Program-made: the position numbers and the translations under genes
The notes under the pieces: generated by a model
Told to the model about the DNA's origin: nothing
What the model saw: the letters and a program-made list of their open reading frames with translations, nothing else
Database searches by the model: none
Shown here: positions 33,780 through 42,589 of the stretch, piece after piece
How positions within the stretch are numbered: position 1 is the stretch's first letter
Layout: each line of letters starts with the position of its first letter
NCBI RefSeq assembly: GCF_016598615.1
Contig: NZ_CP066831.1
Span: 496,001 to 560,000, forward strand
DNA from: Streptomyces liliifuscus
GTDB taxonomy: Bacteria; Actinomycetota; Actinomycetes; Streptomycetales; Streptomycetaceae
Length of the DNA: 64,000 bases
Reading direction: 5' to 3'

Positions 33780-34796
33780 TCAGTCCTCGTTGTCGGGCCG
33801 GACGACGCGGCGCTGGATGAGGGTCAGGGCGACGACGATCAGGAAGAAGACGACGGTGATCGCGGCTGCCTGGCCGACGTTGTTCTGGTCGAAGGCGGTG
33901 GTGACGGCCTGATACATCACGGTGCGGCCGGCGTCCTCGTTGAGGCCGCCGCCCTTGACGAGGACGTAGACCTGGTCGAAGACCCGGAAGGAGAGCACCG
34001 AGGTGAGCAGGGCGACGAAGACGAGGGTGCCGCGGATGCCGGGCAGTGTGACGTGGCGGAACTGCTGCCAGCGGCTCGCGCGGTCGAGATCGGCGGCCTC
34101 GTAGAGTTCACCCGGTATCTGCTGGAGGCCGGCGAGGAGAATGACCATCTGGAAGCCGACGCCCTGCCAGATGGACAGCACGATGATCGAGGCCATCGCG
34201 GTGGCGGAGTCGCCGAGCCAGTCGAAGGCACCCCAGTTGCCGAAACTGACCGCGTCCAGGGTGGAGTTGAGCATGCCCTGGTCGCTGCGGGCGAGGATGA
34301 GCCGCCAGATCACGGCGACCAGCGCCATCGGGAAGACGACCGGCATGAAGAACAGGGACCGGAACAGGCCGATCGCCTTGAGCTTGCGGTTCAGCAGGAT
34401 CGCCAGTCCGAGTGCCAGGGCCGTCTGGACGGGGACGACGACCACGGCGAAGGTCAGGTTGTTCAGCAGGGCCCGCAGGAAGGGGCCTGACAGGTCGGGG
34501 TCGGTGAACAGCCGCCGGTACTGCTCCAGGCCGAAGAAGGTGGGCGCGAGCGGGGAGCCGAGGCGGACGTTGTAGAAGGAGAGGACGACGGCGTAGCCGA
34601 ACGGGATGCCCACGAAGGCGATGAGCCCGGCGACGGCGGGCGTGGACATGAGCAGTCCGTGCAACCAGTCGCGGTTCTTGCGCACGGAACGCCCGGGACG
34701 CGCTGGACGCACCGGACGCGCGGGCTTGGCGGCGGTCACGGGTGGGGCCTTCTCCCGGGCGTGGGGCGCTTCGTGCGCCGGTTCGACGGAGGTCAC
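33780..34796 (-). CDS. Sugar ABC transporter permease (MalF type)
   Basis: A 338-residue carbohydrate permease with six membrane segments and a long charged N-terminal tail of about 45 residues (Pro/Arg-rich). The ATPase-contact motif is YEAADLDRASRWQQFRHVTLP. The start is GTG at 34796. It lies 64 bases after the binding-protein gene and is followed immediately by the MalG-type permease, forming the CUT1 pair. Confidence 0.92.
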   Translation of the reverse strand: MTSVEPAHEAPHAREKAPPVTAAKPARPVRPARPGRSVRKNRDWLHGLLMSTPAVAGLIAFVGIPFGYAVVLSFYNVRLGSPLAPTFFGLEQYRRLFTDPDLSGPFLRALLNNLTFAVVVVPVQTALALGLAILLNRKLKAIGLFRSLFFMPVVFPMALVAVIWRLILARSDQGMLNSTLDAVSFGNWGAFDWLGDSATAMASIIVLSIWQGVGFQMVILLAGLQQIPGELYEAADLDRASRWQQFRHVTLPGIRGTLVFVALLTSVLSFRVFDQVYVLVKGGGLNEDAGRTVMYQAVTTAFDQNNVGQAAAITVVFFLIVVALTLIQRRVVRPDNED

Positions 34797-34860
34797 GGAT
34801 GGGTCCTGTTCCCGGCGGGGGCGGGCGCGGTCTGTACCGTCCCGCCCCTGGCCGATGGTC

Positions 34861-36201
34861 CTACGGGATCTTGTAGCCGGCGTTGTCGGAGAAGTCCTGG
34901 TCGATGGCGCGGGCGGCCTTCTCCAGGGCGCTCTTCGGGTCGGCCCCGCCGTAGATCGAGTTGAGGGCCTCGCCGAACTTGGCGGTGATGGTGGGGTATC
35001 CGGCGGTCACCGGGCGGGTGACGGCGACGCAGGACTTGGTGATGTCGCTGTCGCCGCAGGGCTTGGCGAGCTGGTCGGCGAAGAGCTGGAGCGGCCCGCC
35101 CCGCTTGTACAGGGGGCTCGCGGCGAGCGCGGTCCTGGTGGCGGGCGGGGCGCCGTTGGCCGTCGTCATCGCAGTGACGTTGGCGTCGTTGAGGAGGTAG
35201 TCCACGAAGGCGCCGGCGGCCTTGGCGTTCTTGGTGTCGGCGCCGATGCCCCACGCCCAGGAGCCCTGGCCGGTCTTGGGACCGTTGCCGAAGTCGGGCA
35301 GCGGCAGTACGACCAGGTCGTCGCCGAGGGCCTTGCTGTAGGTGGGGTACATCCAGTGGCCGACCCAGCTCAGGGCGACGCGGCTCTTGGCGAAGGCGTT
35401 GCCGTCGGTGTTGGGGTCGACGTACGTCTTCCAGGACTGGACGGTCTTCAGCGCCGAGACCACCGCCGGTGTGTCGAGGGCGCCTTCCGCCTTGTCGCCC
35501 TTGATCAGCGAACCGCCGGCCGACCAGACGACGGGGGCGAAGCCGTAGGTTCCCCACTCGGTGGCCAGGCCGTTGCCCTCTTGGATGTCGAGGGTCTTGC
35601 CGTCGGAGTCCTTGCCCTTCAACGCCTTGAGCGCGGCCGTGAACTCGTCCGCCGTCCAGGCGTCGGCCACGCTCGTCGGGTACTTGACCCCGGCCGCGTC
35701 CAGCAGCTTCTTGTTGCCGTAGATCCCGAGGCCCGAGTCGTACATGCCCAGGCCGTAGTGCTTGCCGCCGATCGCTCCCTGGGACTTGTTCGCGTCGGTG
35801 GCGTTGGCCATCGTCTTGGAGGAGACATAGTCGTCGACGGGGGCGAGCTTCTTGTTGTAGACGAAGTTCGCCATCGTCGGGCCGTCGAACTCCAGCACGT
35901 CCGGCAGCTCGGAGGCGCTGGTGGCGGTGATGGTCTTGGTGTAGTCGTTGCCGGGTATCAGCTTCAGCTCGACCTTGATGTCGCTCTGCGAGGAGTTGAA
36001 GGACTTCACCGCGGCCTGCACGGCGGCGTCCTCGCTCTTCTGGCCCTGGTGGGCCCAGACGCTGATGGTGCCCTTGCCGCTGCCTGCGTCCGCCGAGGCG
36101 TCGGTGCCGCTGCCCCCGCCACAGGCGGCCAGTGCCACGAGAGGGAGCAGGGCCAGGCCCGTACAGGCCGTGCGGCGGTGCCTTCTGTTGGTCGAGCTCA
36201 T
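34861..36201 (-). CDS. Sugar ABC transporter substrate-binding lipoprotein
   Basis: A 446-residue family 1 solute-binding protein. A lipoprotein signal ends in LVALAACGGG, so the mature N-terminus is lipidated Cys27. The mature protein starts with GTISVWAHQG, the usual first strand. Later segments FVYNKKLAPVDDYV and SRVALSWVGHWMYP fit sugar-binding proteins of the CUT1 class. ATG at 36201. It lies 81 bases downstream of the LacI gene on the same strand. The ligand is probably an oligosaccharide related to the GH32-like enzyme's substrate; this rests on context. Confidence 0.92.
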   Translation of the reverse strand: MSSTNRRHRRTACTGLALLPLVALAACGGGSGTDASADAGSGKGTISVWAHQGQKSEDAAVQAAVKSFNSSQSDIKVELKLIPGNDYTKTITATSASELPDVLEFDGPTMANFVYNKKLAPVDDYVSSKTMANATDANKSQGAIGGKHYGLGMYDSGLGIYGNKKLLDAAGVKYPTSVADAWTADEFTAALKALKGKDSDGKTLDIQEGNGLATEWGTYGFAPVVWSAGGSLIKGDKAEGALDTPAVVSALKTVQSWKTYVDPNTDGNAFAKSRVALSWVGHWMYPTYSKALGDDLVVLPLPDFGNGPKTGQGSWAWGIGADTKNAKAAGAFVDYLLNDANVTAMTTANGAPPATRTALAASPLYKRGGPLQLFADQLAKPCGDSDITKSCVAVTRPVTAGYPTITAKFGEALNSIYGGADPKSALEKAARAIDQDFSDNAGYKIP

Positions 36202-36282
36202 GTCTGTGCCTCCGTGCTGTGGCGTGGGTTCGAGGTGTGGGAGCGCTGTCGAGGCGTGGGGGGGGTGGGGCCCGGACGGGCG

Positions 36283-37302
36283 TTACTGAGGTCCGCGCGG
36301 ACGGGGCGGGGCGGTGGTCTCGCGCAGGACCATGCGGATGGGCATCCGGACATGGCCGGGGTGTTCGGCGGCCGGCTCGTCCAGCTGGCGCAGCAGCAGC
36401 CGGGCGGCCTCGGCGCCCTGGCCCGCGACCGGCTGGGCGACGGTGGTCAGACCGATCACGTCGGCGAGTTCGTGGTCGTCGAAGCCGACGACGGACACGT
36501 CGTCCGGGACCTTCAGCCGGTGGCGGCGCAGGGCGCGCAGCGCGCCCATCGCCATCTCGTCGGACTGCGCGAAGACGGCCGTCGGCGGCCGGGAGGCGGC
36601 CAGCAACTCGGTCATCGCCCGCTCGCCGCCCTCCAGGGTGTAGTCGCCGTCCGCCTCCAGGGTCGGGTCGTGCTCGATCCCGGCCTCGGCGAGGACGTCG
36701 AGATACGCCCGGCGGCGCTCGACGGGTGTGGTCCAGTGCAGCGGGCCGCTGGATCCGCTGATCATGCCGATCCGGCGGTGGCCGATGTTCACCAGATGCC
36801 GTACGGCGCTCTCCGCGCCGAGCCGGTCGTCGATGCCGACCACGGTGAAGCCGGGCCGGGCGCCGCCGACCGTGCTGGCCAGCGGCACGCCGAGGGAACG
36901 CAGCGCCGCGGACTCCCCCTCGTCGGGGATGAGCAGCGACAGCACCGCGTCCACCCGCTTGCGGACCGGCAACTTCGTGAAGAAACGCTTGCGTGTCTCG
37001 GGCGTGCCCAGGTTGTACAGCAGGACGTCGTACCCGGCGGCGCTGAACACCTGCTCCGCCGCGTCGAGCACGGTGCCGAAGAACCAGCGGCCCACGTAGG
37101 GGACGACGACCCCGATGGTGAAGGTGCGGCCGCTGGCCAGGCTGGAGGCGGAGCGGGACGCGGTGTAGCCGAGCTGTGCGGCGACGGCCGCGATCCGGTC
37201 CCGCACCTCGTCGGAGACGCCTGTGCGGCCGCGCAGGGCGCGGGACACGGTGGACGCGGAGACGCCGGCGGCGCGGGCGACGTCGTTGATGCTGGCCGTC
37301 AC
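36283..37302 (-). CDS. LacI-family transcriptional repressor
   Basis: A 339-residue LacI/GalR-type repressor. The N-terminal DNA-binding domain begins SINDVARAAGVSASTVSRAL with the hinge following at about residue 50, and the periplasmic-binding-protein-like core follows (FTIGVVVPYVGRWFF, VGIDDRLGAESAVRHLVNIGH, FAQSDEMAMGALRAL). The start is GTG at 37302 with GGGAGGAA upstream. It heads the minus-strand transporter genes and is divergent from the GH32-like gene; the operator at 37379-37390 lies between. A sugar released by that enzyme is the probable inducer. Confidence 0.93.
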   Translation of the reverse strand: MTASINDVARAAGVSASTVSRALRGRTGVSDEVRDRIAAVAAQLGYTASRSASSLASGRTFTIGVVVPYVGRWFFGTVLDAAEQVFSAAGYDVLLYNLGTPETRKRFFTKLPVRKRVDAVLSLLIPDEGESAALRSLGVPLASTVGGARPGFTVVGIDDRLGAESAVRHLVNIGHRRIGMISGSSGPLHWTTPVERRRAYLDVLAEAGIEHDPTLEADGDYTLEGGERAMTELLAASRPPTAVFAQSDEMAMGALRALRRHRLKVPDDVSVVGFDDHELADVIGLTTVAQPVAGQGAEAARLLLRQLDEPAAEHPGHVRMPIRMVLRETTAPPRPRGPQ

Positions 37303-37378
37303 GGCTCAGTTCCTCCCGTTGATTTCACGGCGGTGTGATCTGCGAGTGACGTGACCGTAAACCTGACCTCGCTGTTGC

Positions 37379-37390
37379 GCAAGCGTTTGC
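37379..37390. promoter_or_regulatory. LacI-type operator
   Basis: GCAAGCGTTTGC fits the LacI-family half-site pattern GNAANCGNTTNC, embedded in a longer imperfect palindrome (TTGCGCAAGCGTTTGCG, 37375-37391). It sits 77 bases upstream of the LacI gene and 94 bases upstream of the GH32-like gene, where it can control both. Confidence 0.78.
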
Positions 37391-37483
37391 GTTCATATTT
37401 ACTTGGGCCGATTCTCAAGAGATGCCGCTTTGGTCAATGGTCAGCGCATGCGTTTGGGCGCTGTAAGCCGACAGGAACTGTGC

Positions 37484-38824
37484 ATGCGATACGCCCCGCC
37501 CGGCCTCTGCGTGAACGACTTCGCCCTCCTGCGCGACGAGGACGGCACGTACACCGTGCTGCACCTTCAGGGGCCCTGGACGGCGGAGTTCGACCACCTG
37601 CGGATGGAGACCTCCTACGGCCGGGCGACCTCCGCCGACCTGGTCCACTGGCAGCCTCAGGGCACCGCCTTCGGCAACGGGCTGCCCGGTCGCTTCGACC
37701 AGCAGGCCGTGTGGACCATGCACCCGTTCCGGCACGGCGGCGGGATGGCCATGTTCTACACGGGAGTGAGCGGGCTGACGGCGGACGGCTGGCCGCTGCA
37801 GGCCGTCGGCCTCGCGTACTCCGACCGCACCGACGGCACGGGCTGGCGACGCCACGGCACCGGGCCCGTCGTCGAGGCGGACCCGCGCTGGTACCGCACC
37901 GGTGAACGCATGGGCTGGCGCGACCCGTTCGTCGTACGCGACGACGAGGGCGAGGGCTGGGTGATGGCCGTCTGCGCGAGCGACGTCTCGCTGCCGGTGG
38001 AGGTCAGCGGCTGCGTGGCCCTGGCGACCTCCCCCGACCTGGAGCACTGGACGGTCCACCCGCCGCTCGTCTCGCCGGGCGACGTGGACGAGTTGGAGTG
38101 CCCGGTCCTGGAACGCCTCGACGACGGCAGCTGGCTGCTGCTCGGCTCGATCGGTGCCACCCGCGGCTTCGACGCGTGGACCGCGCCCCGCCTGCGCGGC
38201 CCCTGGACCCGCCGCGGCTCCCTCGGACCGACCGGCTCGTACGCCCCCCGTGTCATCGCAGCGCCCGACGGTTCACGCGTCGTCCTGCACACCACGCCCC
38301 GTCAGGTCGGCCTCACCGACGCCGGCGACCGCTGCCGCGGCATGCTGGCCCAGCCCAAGTCCCTTGTCGTACGGGAAGATTCGGCGCCCCGCCTGGAATG
38401 GTGGACCGGCCTGAACGCCTGGCTCGGCGAGGAGACCGACCGGCCCGCCCTCCACGCGGTCGGTGACATCGGCATCACCGGGCCCGTCGAAATCACGCTC
38501 CGCACCGACACCCCGGACGACGGGGCTTCGGCCTTCTCCGTCGGCTGCGACGGCAAGAACCTCTGGGTCACCGGCCCCGGCGGCATCCGCCTCGGCGAGA
38601 CCGTCCTGACCGAGCCCGCCGCCACCCTCCGCATCCTCACCATCGGCGAATACGTCGAGGTGTACGCCGACAACGTCTTCGCCCTCACAGCCCTGTGCTA
38701 CTCCGGGCACTCCGCCCCGTGGACAGCCGTAACCGAAGAACACAGCCGCACGATCCCCGTACGCCCGATCCGGCTCCCCGACCCCCACCGCGACGACGCC
38801 TCGGCCGTCTGGCCCGGACCCTGA
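37484..38824 (+). CDS. GH32-like glycoside hydrolase
   Basis: A 446-residue intracellular enzyme (no signal peptide) of the five-bladed-propeller clan. A GH32-type order of motifs is visible: an N-terminal nucleophile region PGLCVNDFALLRDEDG in place of the usual WMNDPNG, then GWRDPFVVRDDEG (RDP stabiliser motif), then DELECPVLERL (the EC-P acid/base motif). A C-terminal beta-sandwich follows (about 310-430). It likely cleaves a beta-fructoside or similar sugar after import by the neighbouring transporter. The ATG at 37484 has CAGGAAC upstream; an earlier in-frame start would add 27 unlikely residues. The altered first motif makes the specificity uncertain. Confidence 0.75.
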   Translation: MRYAPPGLCVNDFALLRDEDGTYTVLHLQGPWTAEFDHLRMETSYGRATSADLVHWQPQGTAFGNGLPGRFDQQAVWTMHPFRHGGGMAMFYTGVSGLTADGWPLQAVGLAYSDRTDGTGWRRHGTGPVVEADPRWYRTGERMGWRDPFVVRDDEGEGWVMAVCASDVSLPVEVSGCVALATSPDLEHWTVHPPLVSPGDVDELECPVLERLDDGSWLLLGSIGATRGFDAWTAPRLRGPWTRRGSLGPTGSYAPRVIAAPDGSRVVLHTTPRQVGLTDAGDRCRGMLAQPKSLVVREDSAPRLEWWTGLNAWLGEETDRPALHAVGDIGITGPVEITLRTDTPDDGASAFSVGCDGKNLWVTGPGGIRLGETVLTEPAATLRILTIGEYVEVYADNVFALTALCYSGHSAPWTAVTEEHSRTIPVRPIRLPDPHRDDASAVWPGP

Positions 38825-38886
38825 GCCACGACGAGCCACGACGCCTGTCCGATCCCGTGGGCGGCCGAGCTTCGTCACCTCACTGC

Positions 38887-38934
38887 GCCGAGCACCGCCG
38901 ACATCACTCGGCCGAGCACCGCCGGCATCACTCG
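38887..38934. repeat. 24-bp tandem duplication across a stop codon
   Basis: Two adjacent 24-base copies (38887-38910 and 38911-38934) differ at one position. The second copy contains the stop codon (38928-38930) of the 2OG oxygenase gene; the first lies just beyond it. It looks like replication slippage. Confidence 0.75.
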
Positions 38935-39995
38935 GTGGCAGCCCGGGCACGTGCGGCCTCGCGGACCGCTGCCGCGTTCTTCTTGCCCTGCCGCGAGCCG
39001 TTCAGCTTGGCCCTGATGTGCTCCCGGACGGTGACGGGTTCGTAGGCGAGGCCGTCGTCCGCGTCGAGAAGGGCGGGCAGTGTCTCGATGACCGCCTCCG
39101 GGTTCCCGTCGTGGAAGAAGGCGGCCGAGCGGCGCCGCAGGATCCTCCCGTCGACGACGGGGGGCTTGACGCGGTGCAGCGTCGACATCCACCGGTCGTT
39201 GGTCAACCGGGCCGTGAGATCGCCGAGGTTGACCAGGAGAGCGCCGTCCGCGGGCGCCACGTCGTGCCAGGTGCCGTGTCGGTCGAGCACCTGGAGGCCG
39301 GGAATCCGGTCGGCCCACAGCACGGTGACGATCCCGTAGTCGGTGTGCTCGCCCATCCCCATCAGCTCGCCGTCCAGGTCCACGGTGCCTTCGGGCAGGG
39401 CGTAGTTGTTCATCCGGAGCACGTCGATGGAGTGTCCGGTGAGCGCGTCGAAGAAGCCCGGTTTCTGACCGAGGGCGTCCGCGAAGATCCGCGTCAGCGT
39501 GCGTGCCACCCGCGAGGCGTGCGCGAAGTAGGCCTCCACCCGCGGTGTGAACCCTTCGGTGTCCGGCCACACGTTGATCCCGAAGTCGTCCTCGGAAAGC
39601 CCGAGTTCGGGCGGGAAGGAACGCGCCTCGACACCGATGTTGAAGGCTTCGAAGAAGTCGTTCATCCGTGAGGCCGACTCCAGGCCCAGGCTCAGGCTGA
39701 GCGACTCGCTGTTCGGCGGGCTGTACCCGCGGTTGGCGCCGCCGTCGACGCGGTACGCCTTCTTCGTCTCAAGTGGCAACGAGAAGAACGCGTCCATCGC
39801 CCCCTTCAGACCGTCGAGCGCGCTCTGCGGAATGCCGTGCCCGAGCACCTGGATGAACCCCACCTCGGCACAAGCGGCATCGATCAGCCGTGCCACACGC
39901 CCCCGCTCCTCGTCCGTACCGTCCCCGACGTAGGGGGAGATGTCGACGGTCGGCACGGTGAACCTGGGTGTGGGGGTGGCAACGTGAGAATTCAC
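38928..39995 (-). CDS. 2-oxoglutarate/Fe(II)-dependent oxygenase (IPNS-like)
   Basis: A 355-residue protein of the isopenicillin-N-synthase-like superfamily. A DIOX_N-type N-terminal domain (VPTVDISPYVG, VGFIQVLGHGIPQS) is followed by the Fe(II) core: H-x-D in MGEHTDYGIVTVLWAD, the distal His in STLHRVKPP, and the oxoglutarate-binding Arg in the following RRRSAAFF stretch. A basic Lys/Arg/Ala-rich tail ends the protein. It hydroxylates or desaturates a small substrate that cannot be identified. GTG at 39995 is preferred, since it gives the usual leader before the DIOX_N domain and has AAAGGGA upstream; an in-frame start at 40040 is possible. No obvious biosynthetic partners are nearby. Confidence 0.85.
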   Translation of the reverse strand: MNSHVATPTPRFTVPTVDISPYVGDGTDEERGRVARLIDAACAEVGFIQVLGHGIPQSALDGLKGAMDAFFSLPLETKKAYRVDGGANRGYSPPNSESLSLSLGLESASRMNDFFEAFNIGVEARSFPPELGLSEDDFGINVWPDTEGFTPRVEAYFAHASRVARTLTRIFADALGQKPGFFDALTGHSIDVLRMNNYALPEGTVDLDGELMGMGEHTDYGIVTVLWADRIPGLQVLDRHGTWHDVAPADGALLVNLGDLTARLTNDRWMSTLHRVKPPVVDGRILRRRSAAFFHDGNPEAVIETLPALLDADDGLAYEPVTVREHIRAKLNGSRQGKKNAAAVREAARARAATE

Positions 39996-40090
39996 TGTCC
40001 TACGTCCCTTTCGGACTGCGGTCATTGGGCGAAGGGTCACTGGCCGTGAGGTCGGGCGCGCCGGGCCCCGAGTGCGGCGGCCGAGGCGCG

Positions 40091-40987
40091 TCAGCGCGAT
40101 GAGAGCGGTGTTTCCGACTCGACGCGGGTGAGCTTTTCGGGGTTGCGGACGTAGTAGAGGCCGGTGACGCGGGTGTTCTCCACCGTGAAGGCCAGCACGC
40201 CGTCGATCACATCGCCCAGACGCAGGATGAGGCCGGGGTTGCCGTTGACCGTCGTGGGCTCACTGCTGAAGGTGCCGCCCGCCTTGTCGACACTGCCGGC
40301 CATGTAGCGGAGCACCTTGTCGGCGCCGACGACCGGCCGCAGGGCCGCCAGCCTGAGGCCGCCGCCGTCGCTGACGAAGACGACGTCCGGGGCGAGTACG
40401 TCGAGCAATCCCTGGAGGTCCCCGGTTTCGAGCGCGCTCCGGAACGAGTCCGACGCCGCCCGGGCCTCCTCCGGGGAAGCCGGTGTGCCCGGTCGGCGGG
40501 CGTCGACGTGCTGACGGGCACGGTAGGCGATCTGGCGGGCGGCACCAGGGCTCTTGTCGATCGCGGCCGCGATGTCGTCGTAGCCGAACTCGAAGACCTC
40601 GCGCAGGACGAAGACGGCGCGTTCGGTCGGTGAGAGCGTTTCGAAGATGTACATGAGCGCCAGCGACAGGTTCTCGGACAGCTCGACGTCCTCAGCCACG
40701 TCCGGCGCGGTGAGCAGGGGCTCGGGCAGCCAGGGGCCCACGTAGGCCTCCTTGCGCCGATTGAGGGTGCGCAGCCGGTTGAGTGCCTGCCGGGTCGTGA
40801 TCCGCACCAGGTAGGCGCGCTGGTCCCGCACCTGCGCCAGGTCGGCCTTGACCCACCGCAGCCAGGTCTCCTGGAGGACGTCCTCCGCGTCAGCCGCCGA
40901 GCCGAGCATCTCGTAGGCGACGGTGAACAGCAGGTTGCGGTGGGCGACGAAGGCCTCGGTCGCGGGGTCGGTCACGTGGTCGTTCAT
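40091..40987 (-). CDS. ECF sigma factor, SigJ-like, with SnoaL tail
   Basis: A 298-residue ECF41/SigJ-type sigma factor. Region 2 is at about 10-75 (LLFTVAYEMLGSAADAEDVLQETWLRW), region 4 at about 110-165 (LSPTERAVFVLREVFEFGYDDIA), and the extra C-terminal SnoaL-like domain at about 185-290 that modulates activity in this group. YVGPWLPEP, a hallmark of ECF41, is present between regions 2 and 4. The ATG at 40987 is preferred over a longer in-frame start. The gene follows the FAD oxidoreductase gene on the same strand after 151 bases; ECF41 factors commonly neighbour oxidoreductases or peroxidases that they control. Confidence 0.9.
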   Translation of the reverse strand: MNDHVTDPATEAFVAHRNLLFTVAYEMLGSAADAEDVLQETWLRWVKADLAQVRDQRAYLVRITTRQALNRLRTLNRRKEAYVGPWLPEPLLTAPDVAEDVELSENLSLALMYIFETLSPTERAVFVLREVFEFGYDDIAAAIDKSPGAARQIAYRARQHVDARRPGTPASPEEARAASDSFRSALETGDLQGLLDVLAPDVVFVSDGGGLRLAALRPVVGADKVLRYMAGSVDKAGGTFSSEPTTVNGNPGLILRLGDVIDGVLAFTVENTRVTGLYYVRNPEKLTRVESETPLSSR

Positions 40988-41138
40988 GTCGTGCGTTTCG
41001 CTCTCTCGCGGTCGGCCCCACCTTCCGGAGGCGGGCCGTGGATATGTACCCGGTCCCAAGACGGGCTATCGCCTGCCGAGCCCCCTCCTCCTTCGGCCGA
41101 CCCGCTCGGTTCGGCCGAAGGAGGACAGGGCTTGGCGG

Positions 41139-42341
41139 CTAGGCCGCGCGTCCCGTGTCGGACGGGGTCGTGCGGTGTTCCGGCCGGGGCGTCTCCAGGC
41201 GGTCGGTGTCGTCGCCGTGGGCTGTGCGGGGACCGGCCTTGCGTGCCCCGGACACCAGCTTGCCGAGGGTGAACCGGCAGGCGATCTCCTTGACGCCGGC
41301 ACCGGTCCGCCCGCTGATGCCGATCGCGTTCACCTTGTCGTTCGGGTACGAGAACTGGGTGACGCCCTCCCTCCGGCCGAGGCTGAGGCACTGCCCGGCG
41401 AAGAACATCCGGACGGAAGCGGGTGTCTTCCCCGCGATCCGGCGCAGGATCGTGTCGGCGGCGGCCGGGCCCATCTGTACGGCGGCCTGGCAGCTCATCC
41501 GGAACGGGTGGTCCGGCATCGCCCCCGCGTCCCCGGCGGCGACGATGCGCTCGTCGTCCAAACTGGTCAGCGTCGTGTCGGTGAGCAGCCGACCCGCGGA
41601 GTCGGTGCGCAGCCCGCTGTGGGCGGCCAGGTCCGGGACCCGGAAGCCCGCTGTCCAGATCGTCACCGCGCCGACCACCTCGCGGCCGTCGTCCAGCCGT
41701 ACGCCCTCGCCCGTCACCTCCGTCACCTGTGCGCCGGGACCTTCGAGGACGGTCACACCGAGCCGGGCGAGCCGACGGGCGACCGGGCGGCGGACCCGGG
41801 CGTGCAGGGAGGGGCCGAGCACGTTGCCGCAGACCAGGGTGACCTTGCGGCCCGTTTCCGCCACCTCGGCGGCGGTCTCCAGACCGGTCGGGCCGGCCCC
41901 GACCACGGTCACCGAAGCCGACGCGGGCGCCGCGTCGAGCACCGACCGCAGTCGTTCCGCGCCCTCGAGGTCCGACACCCAGTGGGCGAACTCCGCCGCT
42001 CCGGGCACACCGGGGTCGGCGGCGCCGCTGCCCACCGCGTAGACGAGATAGTCGTACGAGAGCGTGTCACCGCCGGCCAGCGACACCCGGCGTTCGGCGG
42101 CGTCGATCCGGGTCGCGGTGTCGACCACCAGCCGCACGTTCCCGCCCAGGACCTCGCCGAAGCTCTCGACCGCGTCGTCGGAGCCGGTCGCGAGCTGGTG
42201 CAGACGGATCCGCTCGACGAATTCGGGACGAGGGTTGACCAGGGTCACCGACACGCCGTCGCGCCGAGCCAGGCGGTTGGCCGCCGTCACGCCCCCGTAG
42301 CCGCCGCCGACCACGACCACCTGAACATTCCCGTTCATCAT
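41139..42341 (-). CDS. FAD-dependent pyridine nucleotide oxidoreductase (NDH-2-like)
   Basis: A 400-residue oxidoreductase with two Rossmann motifs: VQVVVVGGGYGGVTAANRLA at the N-terminus for FAD and VTVVGAGPTGLETAAEVAE at about 150 for NAD(P)H, plus the late FAD-contact segment RIVAAGDAGAM. It resembles type II NADH dehydrogenases and related quinone reductases. ATG at 42341 with GGGAGA close upstream; the next codon is also ATG and may be used instead. It lies upstream of the SigJ-like gene and is the likely target or partner of that sigma factor. Confidence 0.88.
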   Translation of the reverse strand: MMNGNVQVVVVGGGYGGVTAANRLARRDGVSVTLVNPRPEFVERIRLHQLATGSDDAVESFGEVLGGNVRLVVDTATRIDAAERRVSLAGGDTLSYDYLVYAVGSGAADPGVPGAAEFAHWVSDLEGAERLRSVLDAAPASASVTVVGAGPTGLETAAEVAETGRKVTLVCGNVLGPSLHARVRRPVARRLARLGVTVLEGPGAQVTEVTGEGVRLDDGREVVGAVTIWTAGFRVPDLAAHSGLRTDSAGRLLTDTTLTSLDDERIVAAGDAGAMPDHPFRMSCQAAVQMGPAAADTILRRIAGKTPASVRMFFAGQCLSLGRREGVTQFSYPNDKVNAIGISGRTGAGVKEIACRFTLGKLVSGARKAGPRTAHGDDTDRLETPRPEHRTTPSDTGRAA

Positions 42342-42589
42342 GTCTCCCTGTGTCTACCTCGAGTGATGGACTCGGCATGGAGACACCAGCCGCGCATCCC
42401 GTGTCACGGCCCGCGGATGAGACGTAGCCCACATCGGACACCCTGGCCTCACCTTGTCCAGTTCAACGAGGCACGTGGGCGCTGGGACGCTCTTCCCTCC
42501 CGCGCGAAGCACATGATCTACTCGACCAGGGCACATGGAGTACTCGGCCTGGCCCAGTCACCTGGAGCGACGGACACGACGGAGCTGTC
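42342..42589. other. Divergent promoter region
   Basis: These 248 bases separate the divergent oxidoreductase and methyltransferase genes. I see no coding sequence and no clear operator. Confidence 0.4.
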
